From Symsagittifera roscoffensis (taxonomy: Eukaryota > Xenacoelomorpha > Acoela > Convolutidae), in NCBI RefSeq assembly GCF_963678635.1, contig NC_087066.1, forward strand, positions 32,679,301 through 32,743,300: a stretch of DNA of 64,000 nucleotides. The letters are read 5' to 3'. The notes under the pieces are model-generated. The model was given only the letters and a program-made list of their open reading frames with translations. It was not told where the DNA came from and ran no database searches. Every line of letters starts with the position of its first letter. The first letter of the stretch is position 1. The position numbers were made by a program, and so were the translations under genes. This document shows, piece after piece, positions 44,838-56,149 of this stretch.

Positions 44838-45610
44838 TCATCGCTCTGGACGTGCCAGCCAATCTGCCATCGCTATATCCATGACATCTCCAGTTTGCTT
44901 TCGTTTAGCTGAGTTAATAGCCTTTGTTGAAAGATCAGAATCCACTTTTGTCTTCACAGTTTTTCTTAACGTCGTTTTGTTGCCCAATTTCTTCTTCATG
45001 TCATTGACCTTGTCGATCACAATTTTCGAGTTCTGGACAGGTATACAACTTCCTCGTTGCTTTTTTGTTGCATCACCTTGATTGGAGAGTTAACTTCACT
45101 TTCATTAGTGGCCGAATCAATTAAGAAGTAGCTCATTCTCCCTTCACATTCCTCCAATTGGTTGAGACCTGTTTTCATCATGGACTGGATCCCGTAGCAC
45201 TGCTCTAATGTCCAGACTTCCTCCATGAAAGCAACTCTGTCCATGCCACAGCCTGTTCTGTTCTCGTGATCTCTGTGGTGAACTTCCAACTCGTTTTCTG
45301 GCAGGGTTCCCAAGAAAGGTAATCGGGCTGCGCCCTTTTTTCTTTTCCTACACGGAGACTCTGTTAAAAGTTTCTTTAAAAAGAATTTTGTATTGCCAGG
45401 AGAGCTGCTCTCCGGCAAGTCATGGGTTATATCCATAAAGACTGGGGGAGGTTCCAGCGTGGAAGTTTCATCTTCTACTGGTTCAATCGTCCCTGCCAAC
45501 GTTTCTGCTCCTACTTTGTCATCATCCGAGAAATTGAGGTCCAGGCTAGACGCACCACCTACTGAGGCTCCGTGGTCGTGCCTTCCCGCTTGGTCGGGAT
45601 CCTGCTCCAT
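44838..45610 (-). pseudogene. unassigned cargo, acidic then basic protein
   Basis: 45017-45610 (197 codons) begins with an acidic, probably disordered region (LNFSDDDKVGAETLAG), has a basic cluster (PCRKRKKGAAR) that could be a nuclear localisation signal, and then NELEVHHRDHENRTGCG. The next frame, 44838-45020, continues with a strongly basic tail (MKKKLGNKTTLRKTVKTKV) and ends ADWLARPER. A frameshift near 45020 separates them. No family recognised. Confidence 0.45.
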
Positions 45611-45714
45611 CGTTGTTCCGGTTGACGGTCTTCTTTTGCCTCATCGTCTGGTTTTTCATTTTTTCCTGACCCTGAAGGTCCTTGCTCGTCATTCATTGCT
45701 TCGACTGGCCTGTC

Positions 45715-46093
45715 CTAATTTTCTTTGTGCTTCATCGTAACTTCCTCATAACCGAAGGGCGCTAGAGCAGTCCTAGTCAGCAGCTTCACAGTTATTGCGA
45801 AATCTGGTCTCACGTTCTTCACTATCAATGCCGCTTCTCGCAAATCTGCCTTGCCTGTCATGGTAGTTGGCCCATTCTTCCTCGAATCTTCCTGTATTAC
45901 GAGTCGCCGCATTGCTAATCCTTCTCCTCGTCGACTCATCCACATATTCAAACTGCGTGTATTGCAGCACAGCAGCATTTCTGCCTTTGAAGCACGGGTC
46001 CATCGATTCAGAGAATTTCGCCAGCCTTCCTTCGTTGGTCTCGAAGGCTCTCAACTTGGGAGTGTGTACCACGGAGTCTGCTCCGAGCAGCAT
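45715..46093 (-). pseudogene. unassigned cargo fragment
   Basis: Two overlapping minus-strand frames: 45773-46093 reads VVHTPKLRAFETNEGRLAKF, then QYTQFEYVDESTRRRISNAA, and 45715-45978 continues with LREAALIVKNVRPDFAITVK, ending TALAPFGYEEVTMKHKEN. Arginine- and glutamate-rich. It is likely one protein with a +1/-1 shift around 45900. No recognised family. Confidence 0.4.
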
Positions 46094-46241
46094 CCTCCGA
46101 ATTAAAAGAGATTCAGGTATTTTTTTCTGGTGGCTTTTTGTAGTCGCCCCAGTCTTCAGTTTCTTTTCTCACCTTCTGGTATGGGACTATGAAACGAGGA
46201 ATGGGTAATTATTTCGCCGTTCGTTCTGTCGTAGGTCAAAT

Positions 46242-46655
46242 TCAAGAGTTTTGGGAACATTTTGATATGCCCTGTCGGTCACGAAAGTGATCATTCAAAA
46301 TCACTGCGGTCATATCTGGCTCTGCTATTTTCGCCAACATCAAGTCCTCGCTCATCAATTCGCATAGCACATTCTGCTCACACCAATTGAGTATGCTCCC
46401 TTCCACTGCTGAAATAAAGTTCAGGTGCAACACCGACCTTCTGTAGGATTCTACTTTTGCGTCAGGGAACGCAAACGTCACTGCTGGACCGTATATTATT
46501 GTCTCAAACTCGCTGAATCCCCTGATCAGTGGTAAGGGATCTCTCCTCATAGCTAGGCTTAAGTAGGCGCTTGCCCCCCGCATAACGTCGCTTATCTTGA
46601 TGAGAGTATGTCTCAGATCCCGTATTTTAGTCCGGGAACCAGTATACCTTTTCAT
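46242..46655 (-). pseudogene. unassigned cargo fragment, 137 codons
   Basis: Reads IRDLRHTLIKISDVMRGASA, then FSEFETIIYGPAVTFAFPDA, and VLHLNFISAVEGSILNWCEQ. Alternating hydrophobic and charged segments suggest a folded alpha/beta domain. It directly follows the hydrophobic segment of the preceding frame. No family recognised. Confidence 0.45.
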
Positions 46656-46689
46656 ATCAAACTTTTCACTTTTCTCTCATCTGCTCGGG

Positions 46690-48140
46690 TTAAGGGGTTA
46701 AACTTATCAATCCTCCCAGTTTTCCATGCGTGATTGCAATTAATGTCAGCAGTCCATCCAGTCGGAGATTTTGTATTCCTTCAGTGAGCAGCACTGCTGG
46801 TCCTTTTATAAAATTTTCTGCTCCAAACGTCACGAACAGTCCCAGGATCACTACGATAAATATTCCGGTGATGGCCTTAATGAACTCCCGTATTAGATAG
46901 TGAGAGAGTCCTGGGTAATTTTTCGCCAGGAAGGACGCGGTCCATACTGCTCCCAACCCTTTCAACAAGCTATCTGTCCTCTTGAAACCTTCTTCTCCTC
47001 TCATGTTTTGCGTCCAGAATTTCAACTGGCACATCCTGTCTATGAACTCCCCAGACTTCTCTCCTTCATTTTCCGCCAAATTCAAATCTCTTACTAGGTA
47101 AGCGTGGATCTTCGTGATCATCGTGGGGCACCGCTCAAAAGTGTTCGTGCCCACTGCTGTTATTCGAGGAGTCAAGTGCAGCCCCTTGTTTGCCTCCAGT
47201 TTTGTTCGCAAGACCATAGCTTCCAAGTGCGGTTTCGTTTCTTTGGCATTCTGCCTCTTGGGCATTTCGTTTCCATCGAACTCCTTCCCTCTGAACCACA
47301 GATCATGAGACATTCTCATTATCACTTGATGATCATCGTCAATTCCTGGTTTCATTTTGAGCTGTAATTTGACAGTTCTAATCCCAACACTTCATCTAAC
47401 TCGAGAAAGTGAAGGGAATGGTCTTTGAATCCTCCCAAAGCGTTTGAGATATCCGACCATACAGCACGCAATTTCGACCAAAGTGGCCTCAGATTCTTCG
47501 CCTTCAATTCGCGGTTTGGGGCAGATATGATCTTATCATATTTCTCTTCTGAGAGTAACGTTATCACTCCATATACAAACTCTAGTCCATCCAGAGGTTT
47601 GCATATCCTGGGGGTAACACGAACACTGGTTTTGGCGCTATCTTCTGGAACCCGACATCCTTTAACACGTCCATGATCTTGCCCATGGACTCCAGAATGT
47701 CTTTGAATACTGGCCACCCCATTACCTCCGCTCCGCCATTGCTGGCTCTCTGAGCCCGCTCAGTAAACATCGCTACGCAGGTGATCATTAATGCCGGCGA
47801 ACACGATTGTGATCGGATTCATTTCAGTTTGTCATTGAACTTCGATCGTCATTGATTTGGAATGCATCCAATCTATGTCTGTTCCCGCCAACATTATTAT
47901 ATCGGACCAGAACAGGGACTTCGAGGCATGTACGAACTCCGAGCTCGCAAACACTAATATATTTACTTTTCTCATCTCTGCTTTGTTGTATGCGGCGAAG
48001 ATGGTCTCGTCTTTGCGGAATTTCAAACCACTCTTCAAAAATCTCCCTGGTCTCTCTTCTCTAATTTGTTCACTATGATTCATCCTCACATCTTGCAGAG
48101 GCTTGGCAATCACGGGACCCATGGTAATGATTGAGGGCAT
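46690..48140 (-). pseudogene. possible SGNH-hydrolase-like domain followed by a transmembrane segment
   Basis: Minus-strand readings in order. A beta strand with ILVFASSEFVHA (about 47932-47970; Ser in the place of the GDS nucleophile loop), then DIIMLAGTDIDW, then ITIVFAGINDHL with G-x-N-D (47784-47795), then in shifted frames VFVLPPGYANL and YDKIISAPNREL, and finally KPGIDDDHQVI with D-x-x-H (47329-47340). S, G, GxND and DxxH in this order are the block I/II/III/V landmarks of SGNH (GDSL) esterases. The following frame has a hydrophobic stretch, ITGIFIVVILGLFVTFG (about 46835-46885), and a weaker one near its end. Two stops (47832 and about 47770) and frameshifts break it. SGNH esterases are known in ORF1 of some CR1-type LINEs; one here would be unusual. 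The match is by eye only. Confidence 0.4.
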
Positions 48141-48241
48141 TCCCTATCAAGGTCAGCAAACCGCAATGCTGTTGTGGAGCTGAAGTTGATTCCTGCTGCT
48201 ATCAACCAGTCAACTTCCACAATCGAGAACGGTTTATTTAC

Positions 48242-48846
48242 TCATAGTCTCGCGCTATTCAGCATTCTCATCACATCATCTGCAAATTTTCCTGTTTGAA
48301 GGTTCAGCTTCATTAAATCTTGTTTGTAAACTTGCCAGGGGAACGGTATCGGTCTTGACCACATTAGAGAACTTCTATCCGAACGTCGCTCCTCCCTACT
48401 CGTTTTCATCGTCGCCTCAGATCTGGAGGTGCCTGAGGTCGTATCCACCGTTTGATTGACTGGTCCCAATCGTCGTCGGGTATGGGTGGTCCTCCTTACT
48501 GGAGCTTCAACCAGTCGACCCAACACGTCTGACCTCTGTTCTTGCTCACTCGAGCTTTGAATCGCTTGTGGCACGGCTGGGACTGATGCCAAGAATTAGG
48601 AGGAACAAAGGTCGAAATCGCCGGCACGTTCATCGCTTCTTCCCTTCTGAGTGCTCCAAGGTCGAATACTTCAACTTTCAACTCATTTAGTCGCTCCTGA
48701 ATGACACAGTCCAAACAGCCTTGTCCTTCTATACTATCGAAGTGGATTCTATCAGTGGCGAATCTTGCCTGATCCAGAGCCCTCAGCTCGTGCTCCAAGT
48801 CCTTTAAGATCTTTCGTCCAGCATTGCGACTTGCCAGATTACGCAA
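48242..48846 (-). pseudogene. unassigned cargo fragments
   Basis: 48496-48846 reads RKILKDLEHELRALDQARFA, through GCLDCVIQERLNELKVEVFD; 48242-48592 reads VPQAIQSSSEQEQRSDVLGR, then DRSSLMWSRPIPFPWQVYKQ. The first is helical and may form a coiled coil; the second is serine/arginine-rich and probably disordered. They overlap with a frame change near 48550. No family recognised. Confidence 0.4.
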
Positions 48847-49730
48847 GATGTTGTTCCACCTAATGACTTTTTCTTCTACCTGTGGATGATTGTGTTGTCG
48901 TGCTCATCAGCGTGGTGCAAACGGTCAGTACCACGCACTGAAATTTTTGCCACACTGTGGCAAGGAGGCACACCATCATTGCCTCCCATTGGGCTTCTTC
49001 TGAGTCCTAGTTTCCGGACACGTTGTTTGCGCCTACCAGATTTTCACAATTTTACCAGGCTTCAGATTTTCACAATTTTGCCAGGCTTCATCAGGATCTG
49101 ATATAGCTGGGCTACTGTGGCGACTCTGAATGCCATCACCGTAATGATCCACGAGGTTCTCAAAATTAGCACCGAACTATCGCCCAATAACAGATGCGAC
49201 GTTCCAAGGGGTGGTTGCTGCGTGTTCAACACTGCACTCCAGGTTGATAGACTGAAACATGCTCGCATGTTCGTATCTGGGACTCCTGTGAAGCAGTTTT
49301 TAATTTGATTGTTGTTCTGCTGTTTTTAATTTGATTGTTCTTCTAAATGTCAAATACACGCGACACTTCCTTCATCGTCATGTCCTTTATCTTCCTGTGG
49401 GAGGTTTTTGTTGATTTTGTTACAGTAGCAGCTCCTGTTTTCTTCATTACTTCTGAGGAGAGCTCCACTGTGCTGGTATCACCGATTGTATCATAGGGTG
49501 CAGTCATCCTGGAACCTGACACACTCCTGTTGGCCCTAAGCCGGCCAGCGGCTTCCACCAGCTAGTGCATGGTTCTTTCCACTATTGAATCACCCAGGGT
49601 GTCACTTCGATCCGAGATAGTCACTCTACCGGGTGCTGTTGGGACTCACTTTTCCGTCATCTGACTTAGTTCGCTAGGCGTCAGAAGCTCCATCGGCGAC
49701 TGCCCAGGAGGAATTCTCCATGCGGTTAAT
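48847..49730 (-). pseudogene. broken cargo coding, including a hydrophobic stretch
   Basis: 49062-49268 contains SSVLILRTSWIITVMAFRVA, a possible membrane helix, and 49343-49558 reads STVELSSEVMKKTGAATVTK. Between and around these the frames are short. Direct short repeats occur at 49042-49060 and 49066-49089 (CAGATTTTCACAATTTT and GCCAGGCTTCA strings) and near 49300-49335 (TTTTTAATTTGATTGTT). Confidence 0.35.
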
Positions 49731-50640
49731 GATCGTTCCATTGTTTTCAATCCTAGTCGTTCCGATCGCTCTTTATATTCCTTCCTCAAGAGTTTTATCT
49801 GTTGCAATCCTCAAACAGTCTTCTCCATATATCTCTATCTTCTTCTGTTCTGAGCAAGGTTTTTCTCACTCGCTCCAGTTCGTCTTTCGTTTCGTTCAAA
49901 TGGTCCATTGTTTCGTTTGTCTGCACTTCGTCTTCCACTCTGGGTCTCTTGGCAGACACCGCAGCTTTCAACTGCATTCCCCGGACAAAAATATTCATCG
50001 TCGTCCCGTCGATCGCAAACTGTTATTAAGTTAAGGTTGGACGCAGGAATGAGCAATTGCCCTTCCTGGGATGCACAGGAAGGCTCACTTTTGTCATGCT
50101 TCATGTATTTCTCGCTCTCGCGGTCTACGTCCTGAATCGTGACGCTGGTTTCCTTTGGATCTGATGTCATTTCGTTCAACCACTACGAGACGCGTAGGTT
50201 CGTTAGTTCTTGTTCGTAGGACGGCTGCTGCTCGTCGTCAAATTCCACTTCAGTTTTAGACCGCTCGTTGATCCATTTCTTGTCTTGATAAGCGACAATG
50301 GCTGTATCTTGTGACGCTAGTATCTTTTCTAGACCCACTAGGTCTTTCACTATCTTTTCCAGGTCTATCCTGTCCACTACGAAGTCCTCTCAGTAAGGAT
50401 TATATTTCTTCGCGGGTCCTGTCCCGTCACTTTGAGTTGTCTGCATTGAAAAGGGTAGATCCAGTTCAATTTTCTTGGGAACCTCTATCTTTTCGGGGTT
50501 TTCCCAGTCCTCTTCCGCATAGGGTAAGGTTTGCTCTTCCGCCTCGGTTATTTCATCAGGATCCAGGTCCAGCGGCAGACTTGTTCCTTCCTACAACACC
50601 TCATTTCCTTTGTTCTTTTCCCTGGTGCCTTTCTCATTGA
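49731..50640 (-). pseudogene. coiled-coil cargo protein directly after integrase
   Basis: 50183-50377 reads IDLEKIVKDLVGLEKILASQ. The overlapping frames at 49795-50179 include PSCASQEGQLLIPASNLNL and VSAKRPRVEDEVQTNETMDH, followed by a coiled coil, LNETKDELERVRKTLLRTEE (about 49830-49890). The KRPRVED string resembles a nuclear localisation signal. The position just past the integrase is where env or accessory frames lie in gypsy-type elements, but nothing here looks like a glycoprotein. Confidence 0.45.
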
Positions 50641-50739
50641 CTTCGCAAGCAGGGTCCATCACCAGCAGGGTCCATCTTCGCAAGCAGGGTCTCCTCCATG
50701 TCCTAAGCTATACACCAGTCCTCTGTGGATGGATTGTGT

Positions 50740-51720
50740 GGTTTATTAAATTTAAAATGCGCAGCTCGACCGGTATTTAGTCTGTAAAAACGACCCTCCT
50801 CGTGCACTTCCGTTATCATGAACGGTCCCCTCCACTTCTCCAGGAGTTTCTTCGATCCTTTTGGTGGTATAACGTTCTGAACAACCCACGCGTTGTCTTC
50901 TACCGAGTTAGCTTTTGTATCAGCTGTTTTTTGCCAGAACTTTTCTTCAGCCTCATCTGAGCTTGTTGCCTATTGCGTCTACATAAATCGTCAGTTTTGT
51001 GGTAATAATTTCCTTCCTTCATACTCTGGATAAAAGAAAATCACACGCAAAGACTTTTCATGTCCAGTCAACATCATGTGCGGAATAACTCCTGTGGTTG
51101 AATCCTGCGTACTGTTATGAGATCCCATCACTTGTGGCAGATTTATATCCCAATCAGTCATATATCGGGAGCAATACACCCTTAACATCGACATCAGAGT
51201 CCGATTTTGTCTTTCCACTGAGCCGTTTGTTTGGGGATGATACGTCGTGGAATGAGCCTGAGCTATTGAGAACGTCTCATAAGCTCTTTTATAAGTTCTT
51301 CTACAAAAGCTGTTACATTATCGGATTGGAATGTCATTGGACATCCAAGTCTTGCCATCCATGTATTGATCAGATAATCGCATGTCTCTTCGGCTGAGAT
51401 AGTTATGCAGGGTAATACCTCTGCATACGTAGTGAAGTGAACGATCTTCACTAGAACCTGATTGTAGCCACTCTCTGTCATATATACCTTCTGGTGATCG
51501 ATATGCACCGCCTCATTGAACTCGGTTGACTCGATCGACTGCAATAGTAACCGTAATATCCTAGGATTTTACTCTGTTGGCATCACAGACATGCTGTCAC
51601 CCACTTCTCGTATGCCTTTTTCATTCCATGCCATTCCAAACATTTCAAGATCCTCTGGTATACTTTATCGTTTTTTTGTGGCCCATCTGATCATGTTACT
51701 TGATTAAAAGTTCTGTTTGA
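50740..51720 (-). pseudogene. Ty3/gypsy-like integrase
   Basis: The minus-strand reading begins with traces of the zinc-binding region (WHGMKKAYEKWVTACL near 51595-51640, then a broken C-x2-C). The core follows: AVHIDHQKVY (first Asp) near 51505, LVKIVHFTTYAEVLPC, CPMTFQSDNVTAFVEELIKE (second Asp), then ERQNRTLMSMLRVYCSRYM and NSTQDSTTGVIPHMML. The C-terminal part has EKWRGPFMITEVHEEGRFYR (about 50780-50845), a GPF/Y-type module. Stops break it in several places. Together with the RT order it fixes the Ty3/gypsy type. Confidence 0.85.
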
Positions 51721-52950
51721 AAGAGTTGCGGCAACACTATCGCGTTGTATTTGTACAGAACCTTGTCCTCCTCCCTTCTTTTGCAAGCAACGATCCCATC
51801 CTTGTTCAGATACAACCTTCCCTCTTTCTGCATATAGTATTGTCCCAAGATTCGGTAACTATCCTCTTCTAGATCTCTTTTGTCTGGTACCTCATTTTTG
51901 ATCCACTTTTTCGAGTTACTTGTGATGCAGTCATTTCTCTGCGCTCTTAGTTATGTATCTTGCCTTCAAGCATGCATTCATGACCCTCAAGTTTCTTTTT
52001 AGCTCATCTGGCTGATGCGCGTCATCGTTCATATTAACAAACCAAATCCTTGCCGATGGCTCTGTTTCTTGTTTGAACGGTTGAAGATCAGTCCTGACTG
52101 CCTCCCTCCATGGTAAAAAGTCATCGATCTTTTTGCTACCGCAATCATCTCCAGGTCATCTGCCGCGTTACCAAAGACTTTCCTCACTCAGGAACAGGTG
52201 GCGATCACTATCAGGGTTTTGACACACTTCCCTGTCTAAGTCTATTGCTCGAGTCTCCCCCATCAATGTGTGGATTGCCAACTCTGATATTTCTGATGCC
52301 GCGCTCGAGTTCCTGTCCGAGTATCTGTCAATCTATGATTTTCATGAGGTGTTGTCCACAGATAAGTCTATCGTGGAACATCTCTCCACGGCAGGTTCTG
52401 TACACGATCTACTCATCTATCTAATCTCCCCGGAAAAAACTTTGTCTGCCTGGTCTTATCCATCTACGTATCCACTTTCTTCAGCATCCGGTTCCCCGGA
52501 CAAACTCTCTTGTTCCGTGTTTTTCGATTCAACCTCTATCAATTTTTGATCGGGCTCTTCAAATGTGACAGTCTTCTTCTGAGTCCCAATCTTCTGTTCG
52601 TTTTCCTTAATTGATGTTCTCATCAAAACGCCTTGAGGAATCTAGGATAATAGTTGGTGAACTACTTTCCTAAAATTTCTTTCGTTTTCTTTGTGCTGGC
52701 GGTTTTTTTCGTACTTTCTCACTGACTGTCAGCGATGCCATAGCTGCTGCCCATTAAGGGTCATCTCTAGTCACTTCACTTTCTAACAATCCACCTAGCA
52801 TCCACATCAGTTCTAGTGTGACCTGTACCTTTTCAATCAGCAAAGAGAGGCTGTTCATGTACATACGAGTTGGACCAGGTTTGAATGTAGCAACAGATCC
52901 AAGGGCAACAGATCCAAGACCCAACTTCTACCGCTTTTTTCACTGGTAAT
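51721..52950 (-). pseudogene. pol spacer between RNase H and integrase, heavily broken
   Basis: Only short frames remain. The region corresponds to a long spacer between RNase H and the integrase zinc-binding region. Traces on the minus strand are rich in charged residues. I cannot assign a domain. Confidence 0.4.
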
Positions 52951-53486
52951 TCAGGGTGTCCCGTAATTGGAACCCGACTTATCCAACCATCTCGTCAAGG
53001 GAAGTGCTCCGTAAGTCTCTTTGTCCAAAAATGGGAATCCTTCCCTCATTTCTGCCTGATTGGCTTGCTTCTGCTCCAATCTTTCATAAAATTCAATTTT
53101 CTTACTGAGGCTGTCAGCAATTTGGTGCTTGCCACGCATCCTGTGCTCGATTACCATATGGTAGCCATCCAACCTGACTATCCAACGACCATATAACTCT
53201 GGTTATATCTCTGGTTATATCTGGAACTAAGTCGTCAACCAGGATAGGGCTCGCTTATCCACACGCAACATAAAGGGAGCGCTCCCCAAATATACGCGGT
53301 ACTTCTGCACGAACGTGACCACTGCAAAATTTCTGGTTTTGGAGCACCGTATTTCATTTCAGTGTCGCTCAACACCTTACTGCCGTATGCAATGGGACGA
53401 AGAACTGTTCTCTTATTCCATTCTTGCTCCTGATGCAGTATTCCTGAAATGGCTACCACTGAAGCAATAGTGTCGAGAACGTACAC
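52951..53486 (-). pseudogene. Ty3/gypsy-like RNase H
   Basis: 53235-53486 reads MYVLDTIASVVAISGILHQE, the first RNase H strand with its Asp (the usual DxDAS has become DTIAS), then VLRPIAYGSKVLSDTEMKYG. 52951-53172 reads HMVIEHRMRGKHQIADSLSK, matching the end motif with the last catalytic Asp (NxxADxLS). A frame change lies near 53290. Immediately downstream of the RT. Confidence 0.85.
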
Positions 53487-53559
53487 GCATGCCGCAAAGT
53501 TCCCGCTTTATATTCTCGAAGGCTTCCTGAGCTCCTTCATTCCATTCAAATTTCTTTCC

Positions 53560-54400
53560 TTTGTTGCGCATTAGTTGCTGCATCGGGTAAACTTTGTCTG
53601 CGTATCCTTTTATGAACTCTCGGTATTAATTCGCAAAACCTATGAAGCTCATAATCTGCATGAGCGTCCTAGGGGCCTTCCTTGTCAGTATGGCCTCCAC
53701 CACATCCGGATCCGCCCTCACGCCATGCCTGCCTACCAGTCTTCCCAGGTACATTATTGAGTCCCTAAGGATCTCATATTTCGACGGTTTGCATTTCAAA
53801 CCAGCTCTCTTCATGCAGTCGAAGACTCATCGAGTCTGTCAATGTGTTCTGCAAAGGTGGGTGTCGCTATCATTTTGTCATCCACGTAGCACATCACGAA
53901 ATTCCCGTACTTCTTCGTTATGCTGGTCAAAGCCTGAGTCATCAGTTGTGAAAGGTCGCCGTGGCCTTGCACAAGCCAAAATACATCTTCTTCCATTGGT
54001 ACAAGCCCAATTCACATGCAAATCAAGTCTTTTTTCTGTCCTTCTTTCATAGAGGAACCTGCCAGAAGGCAGAACCATGGACCAGCGTAGCGAAAAACTT
54101 AGCATCATCAAGTTTCGAGAGGCTCTCGTCTATACGTGGTATCGGGTAGGGATCCTTTATGGTCTTCGCTTTCAGGTAGCAAAAGTCGCAACAGAATTTT
54201 AGCTGCCCCTTTCTTTTTAGCTATAACAAACCCACAAGCCCAATGTGACTTTGAGTGTTCTATCATATCGCTTTCGAGCAGCATTTCTCTTTCCGCTCGG
54301 CACGACTCCGATTTCTGAGGTATCATACCCCTTGCACCCTCCCTGTTGGGAACGGCTCCTTCTTCTAGTTCGATTTCACAATTGACGAAATTACAGCAAC
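53560..54400 (-). pseudogene. Ty3/gypsy-like reverse transcriptase
   Basis: 54108-54326 starts in the fingers (REMLLESDMIEHSKSHWACG, VIAKKKG). In shifted frames follow CDFCYLKAKTIKDPYPIPRI and ATLVHGSAFWQVPL, where the A-motif Asp of the usual TxDLxSAF is His (LVHGSAF). 53878-53915 has the catalytic VMCYVDDKMIA (YVDD intact). 53626-53814 has LKCKPSKYEILRDSIMYLGR and the SFIGFAN end. Several stops and the A-motif change make it inactive. Confidence 0.88.
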
Positions 54401-54411
54401 CAATATCAGCC

Positions 54412-55339
54412 TTAAGTTTTAAAAAAAATCTCCGCGTTCCGATTTAAAACCGCCCTTCGCAAATCAAACTCTCCCTTACCTATCTTACTTTTTAAATGCT
54501 CTATTTTTGGTAAAACTGGTTTGTCATACTCTAATTCGTATGACGTGGAGCATTCCAGAAATTTCGAACAGCTCAAATAGCCGTCATCCGTTTCGGATCT
54601 CATTTAAAATATTTTGTTTAAGGACTTTAATTCATTAATATTTTTAAAACCAGATATTTATTTGCATGAGTTGGGCACTCTTTTACTCGATGCTTCTTCA
54701 GGTTTGGCGTTTCCTGATAATTCGTCCTCATTGGTAAAGCGTAGCCAAGTTTCCTTCCACGTTGGATTGAAACCGTTGTGTCCAGTGTATTCAACAATAC
54801 ACTCACACACAGCCCGTTTCGGGTGACGGAAAAGCACCGTGCTAAAACCACTGAACTCTGAAACTCTGACTGTTTGGGTTGGGTACCAAGCAAACCTGCA
54901 TACTATCACTCAATGAGCTTAAATTTATCATCCTGAAAACTGCTACTACTGCCTGCTTCGGCTGTAATTTTACTTTTGTGTCTAAAAAAACTGGTATCTT
55001 GTTCTCATCAGTTATTGTTCTATTTACTAGCCGCTTAACATACTTCCTGTCTGGGTTCCCTATCCTTGTCAGTCCATTAATAAGGTCGACAATCACGTCC
55101 AAACTCCTGACAAAGTTGGGCCCCAAAATTAACTGATCCGAATCGTCCAGGTTTTCCACCACGAGGAAACTCATCCAGAGATTCCGTCCTCCCATGTGGA
55201 GGAAAACTATTGGATTTCTCCCAGCCACGAAGATCACTCCACAGTTCGCCGCAGCCAATCTTAAGTTTGTCGGTATCAGGTCCTCCCTGGTAAAGCCCAT
55301 TCTTTCACATGTCTTTATCGGCATTTCACTTTCGTCCAA
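54412..55339 (-). pseudogene. pol region after the protease
   Basis: 54842-55339 (165 codons) holds the C-terminal half of the protease: ANCGVIFVAGRNPIVFLHMG, WMSFLVVENLDDSDQLILGP (the ILG motif) and FVRSLDVIVDLINGLTRI. Continuing frames (54627-54893) read ARCFSVTRNGLCVSVLLNTL and MLGTQPKQSEFQ, and 54412-54603 is a linker to the RT (LPKIEHLKSKIGKGEFDLRR). Confidence 0.75.
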
Positions 55340-55668
55340 TAGCCCAGGAGCACTGACTACTGCTCCTGTGTCTAGAAGTCCTGTTACTCCGATCTTTTTC
55401 CATCGGTGCCCAGCAGATGTGCAGTCACATTTGCTTCTTTTCCATTGTGTATCGCATCTTGTTCCATCATGGCGTCATGACCAGTTCTACGGACCTTCAG
55501 CTCTTCCTGACCCAAATATATCTGTTCGATTTGGTAATGGTCCGTTGTGACGTAGGTTTTGGTGTAAACACTAATCCCATCCACTTTTAACATCTCATGA
55601 TATGGTCCGTAAACTTTCACGTAACGCCCGTTATGTTTCCTTATTCGAGTGCCACCCGTTGTCAACAA
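55340..55668 (-). pseudogene. aspartic protease active-site region
   Basis: 55384-55668 reads VKVYGPYHEMLKVDGISVYT and YVTTDHYQIEQIYLGQEELK, the strand-rich start of the protease region. A frameshift at the A-run near 55400 moves the reading to VTGLLDTGAVVSAPG, with the catalytic D-T-G at about 55370. The following LLDESEMPIK joins the next frame. A retropepsin-type fold is inferred from the DTG and the later ILG. Confidence 0.8.
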
Positions 55669-56149
55669 GGCTCGCGCAGCTCTGCTTGTCTCAGATATTT
55701 CGCATAAATACTCAGGTGCATCATGGTAAACTCCAAAGGTTCACTTAGATTCCTGATTATCTGGTGTACCGCCACAGAGATTATTGACTGTAACTTGCTT
55801 CCTTGTGGCAGCATCCCGATTTCTGTCCGGAGATCACGTTCAGTTTTATGCTCAAACTGCTCGGTGCCTTCGTTTCTTCTACCTCAGATGCTTCGAAGGC
55901 GTTAAGCTGCTTTTGAGCTCTCTTGTTCTATCTCCCTCGTTGCCAATTCCCGTGGACACTATTGAGTGCATCTCTTGTTCTTGCTTTATAGTCTATCTTA
56001 AAGTCGTTAGCTGCAGTTCAAGGCTCTGGTTCACTCGTTTCGTCTAGCATGGCTTGCAATTTCTTTGTTTTTCTTTCCTCCCTGCTTCCGCCTAGCTCAT
56101 CAGGCACGACCTGCTGGCTTTGACGCCTGATAGAACTTCCTTAGGTGCT

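Noticed and set aside
42000-50640. Cargo frames as an integrated negative-strand RNA virus (N-P-M-G-like order)
   Set aside because: The acidic/basic protein and a membrane segment suggested it, but I found no polymerase motif such as GDNQ and no recognisable nucleoprotein. The frames also follow integrase directly without a break in composition, so the cargo-of-the-element reading is simpler.
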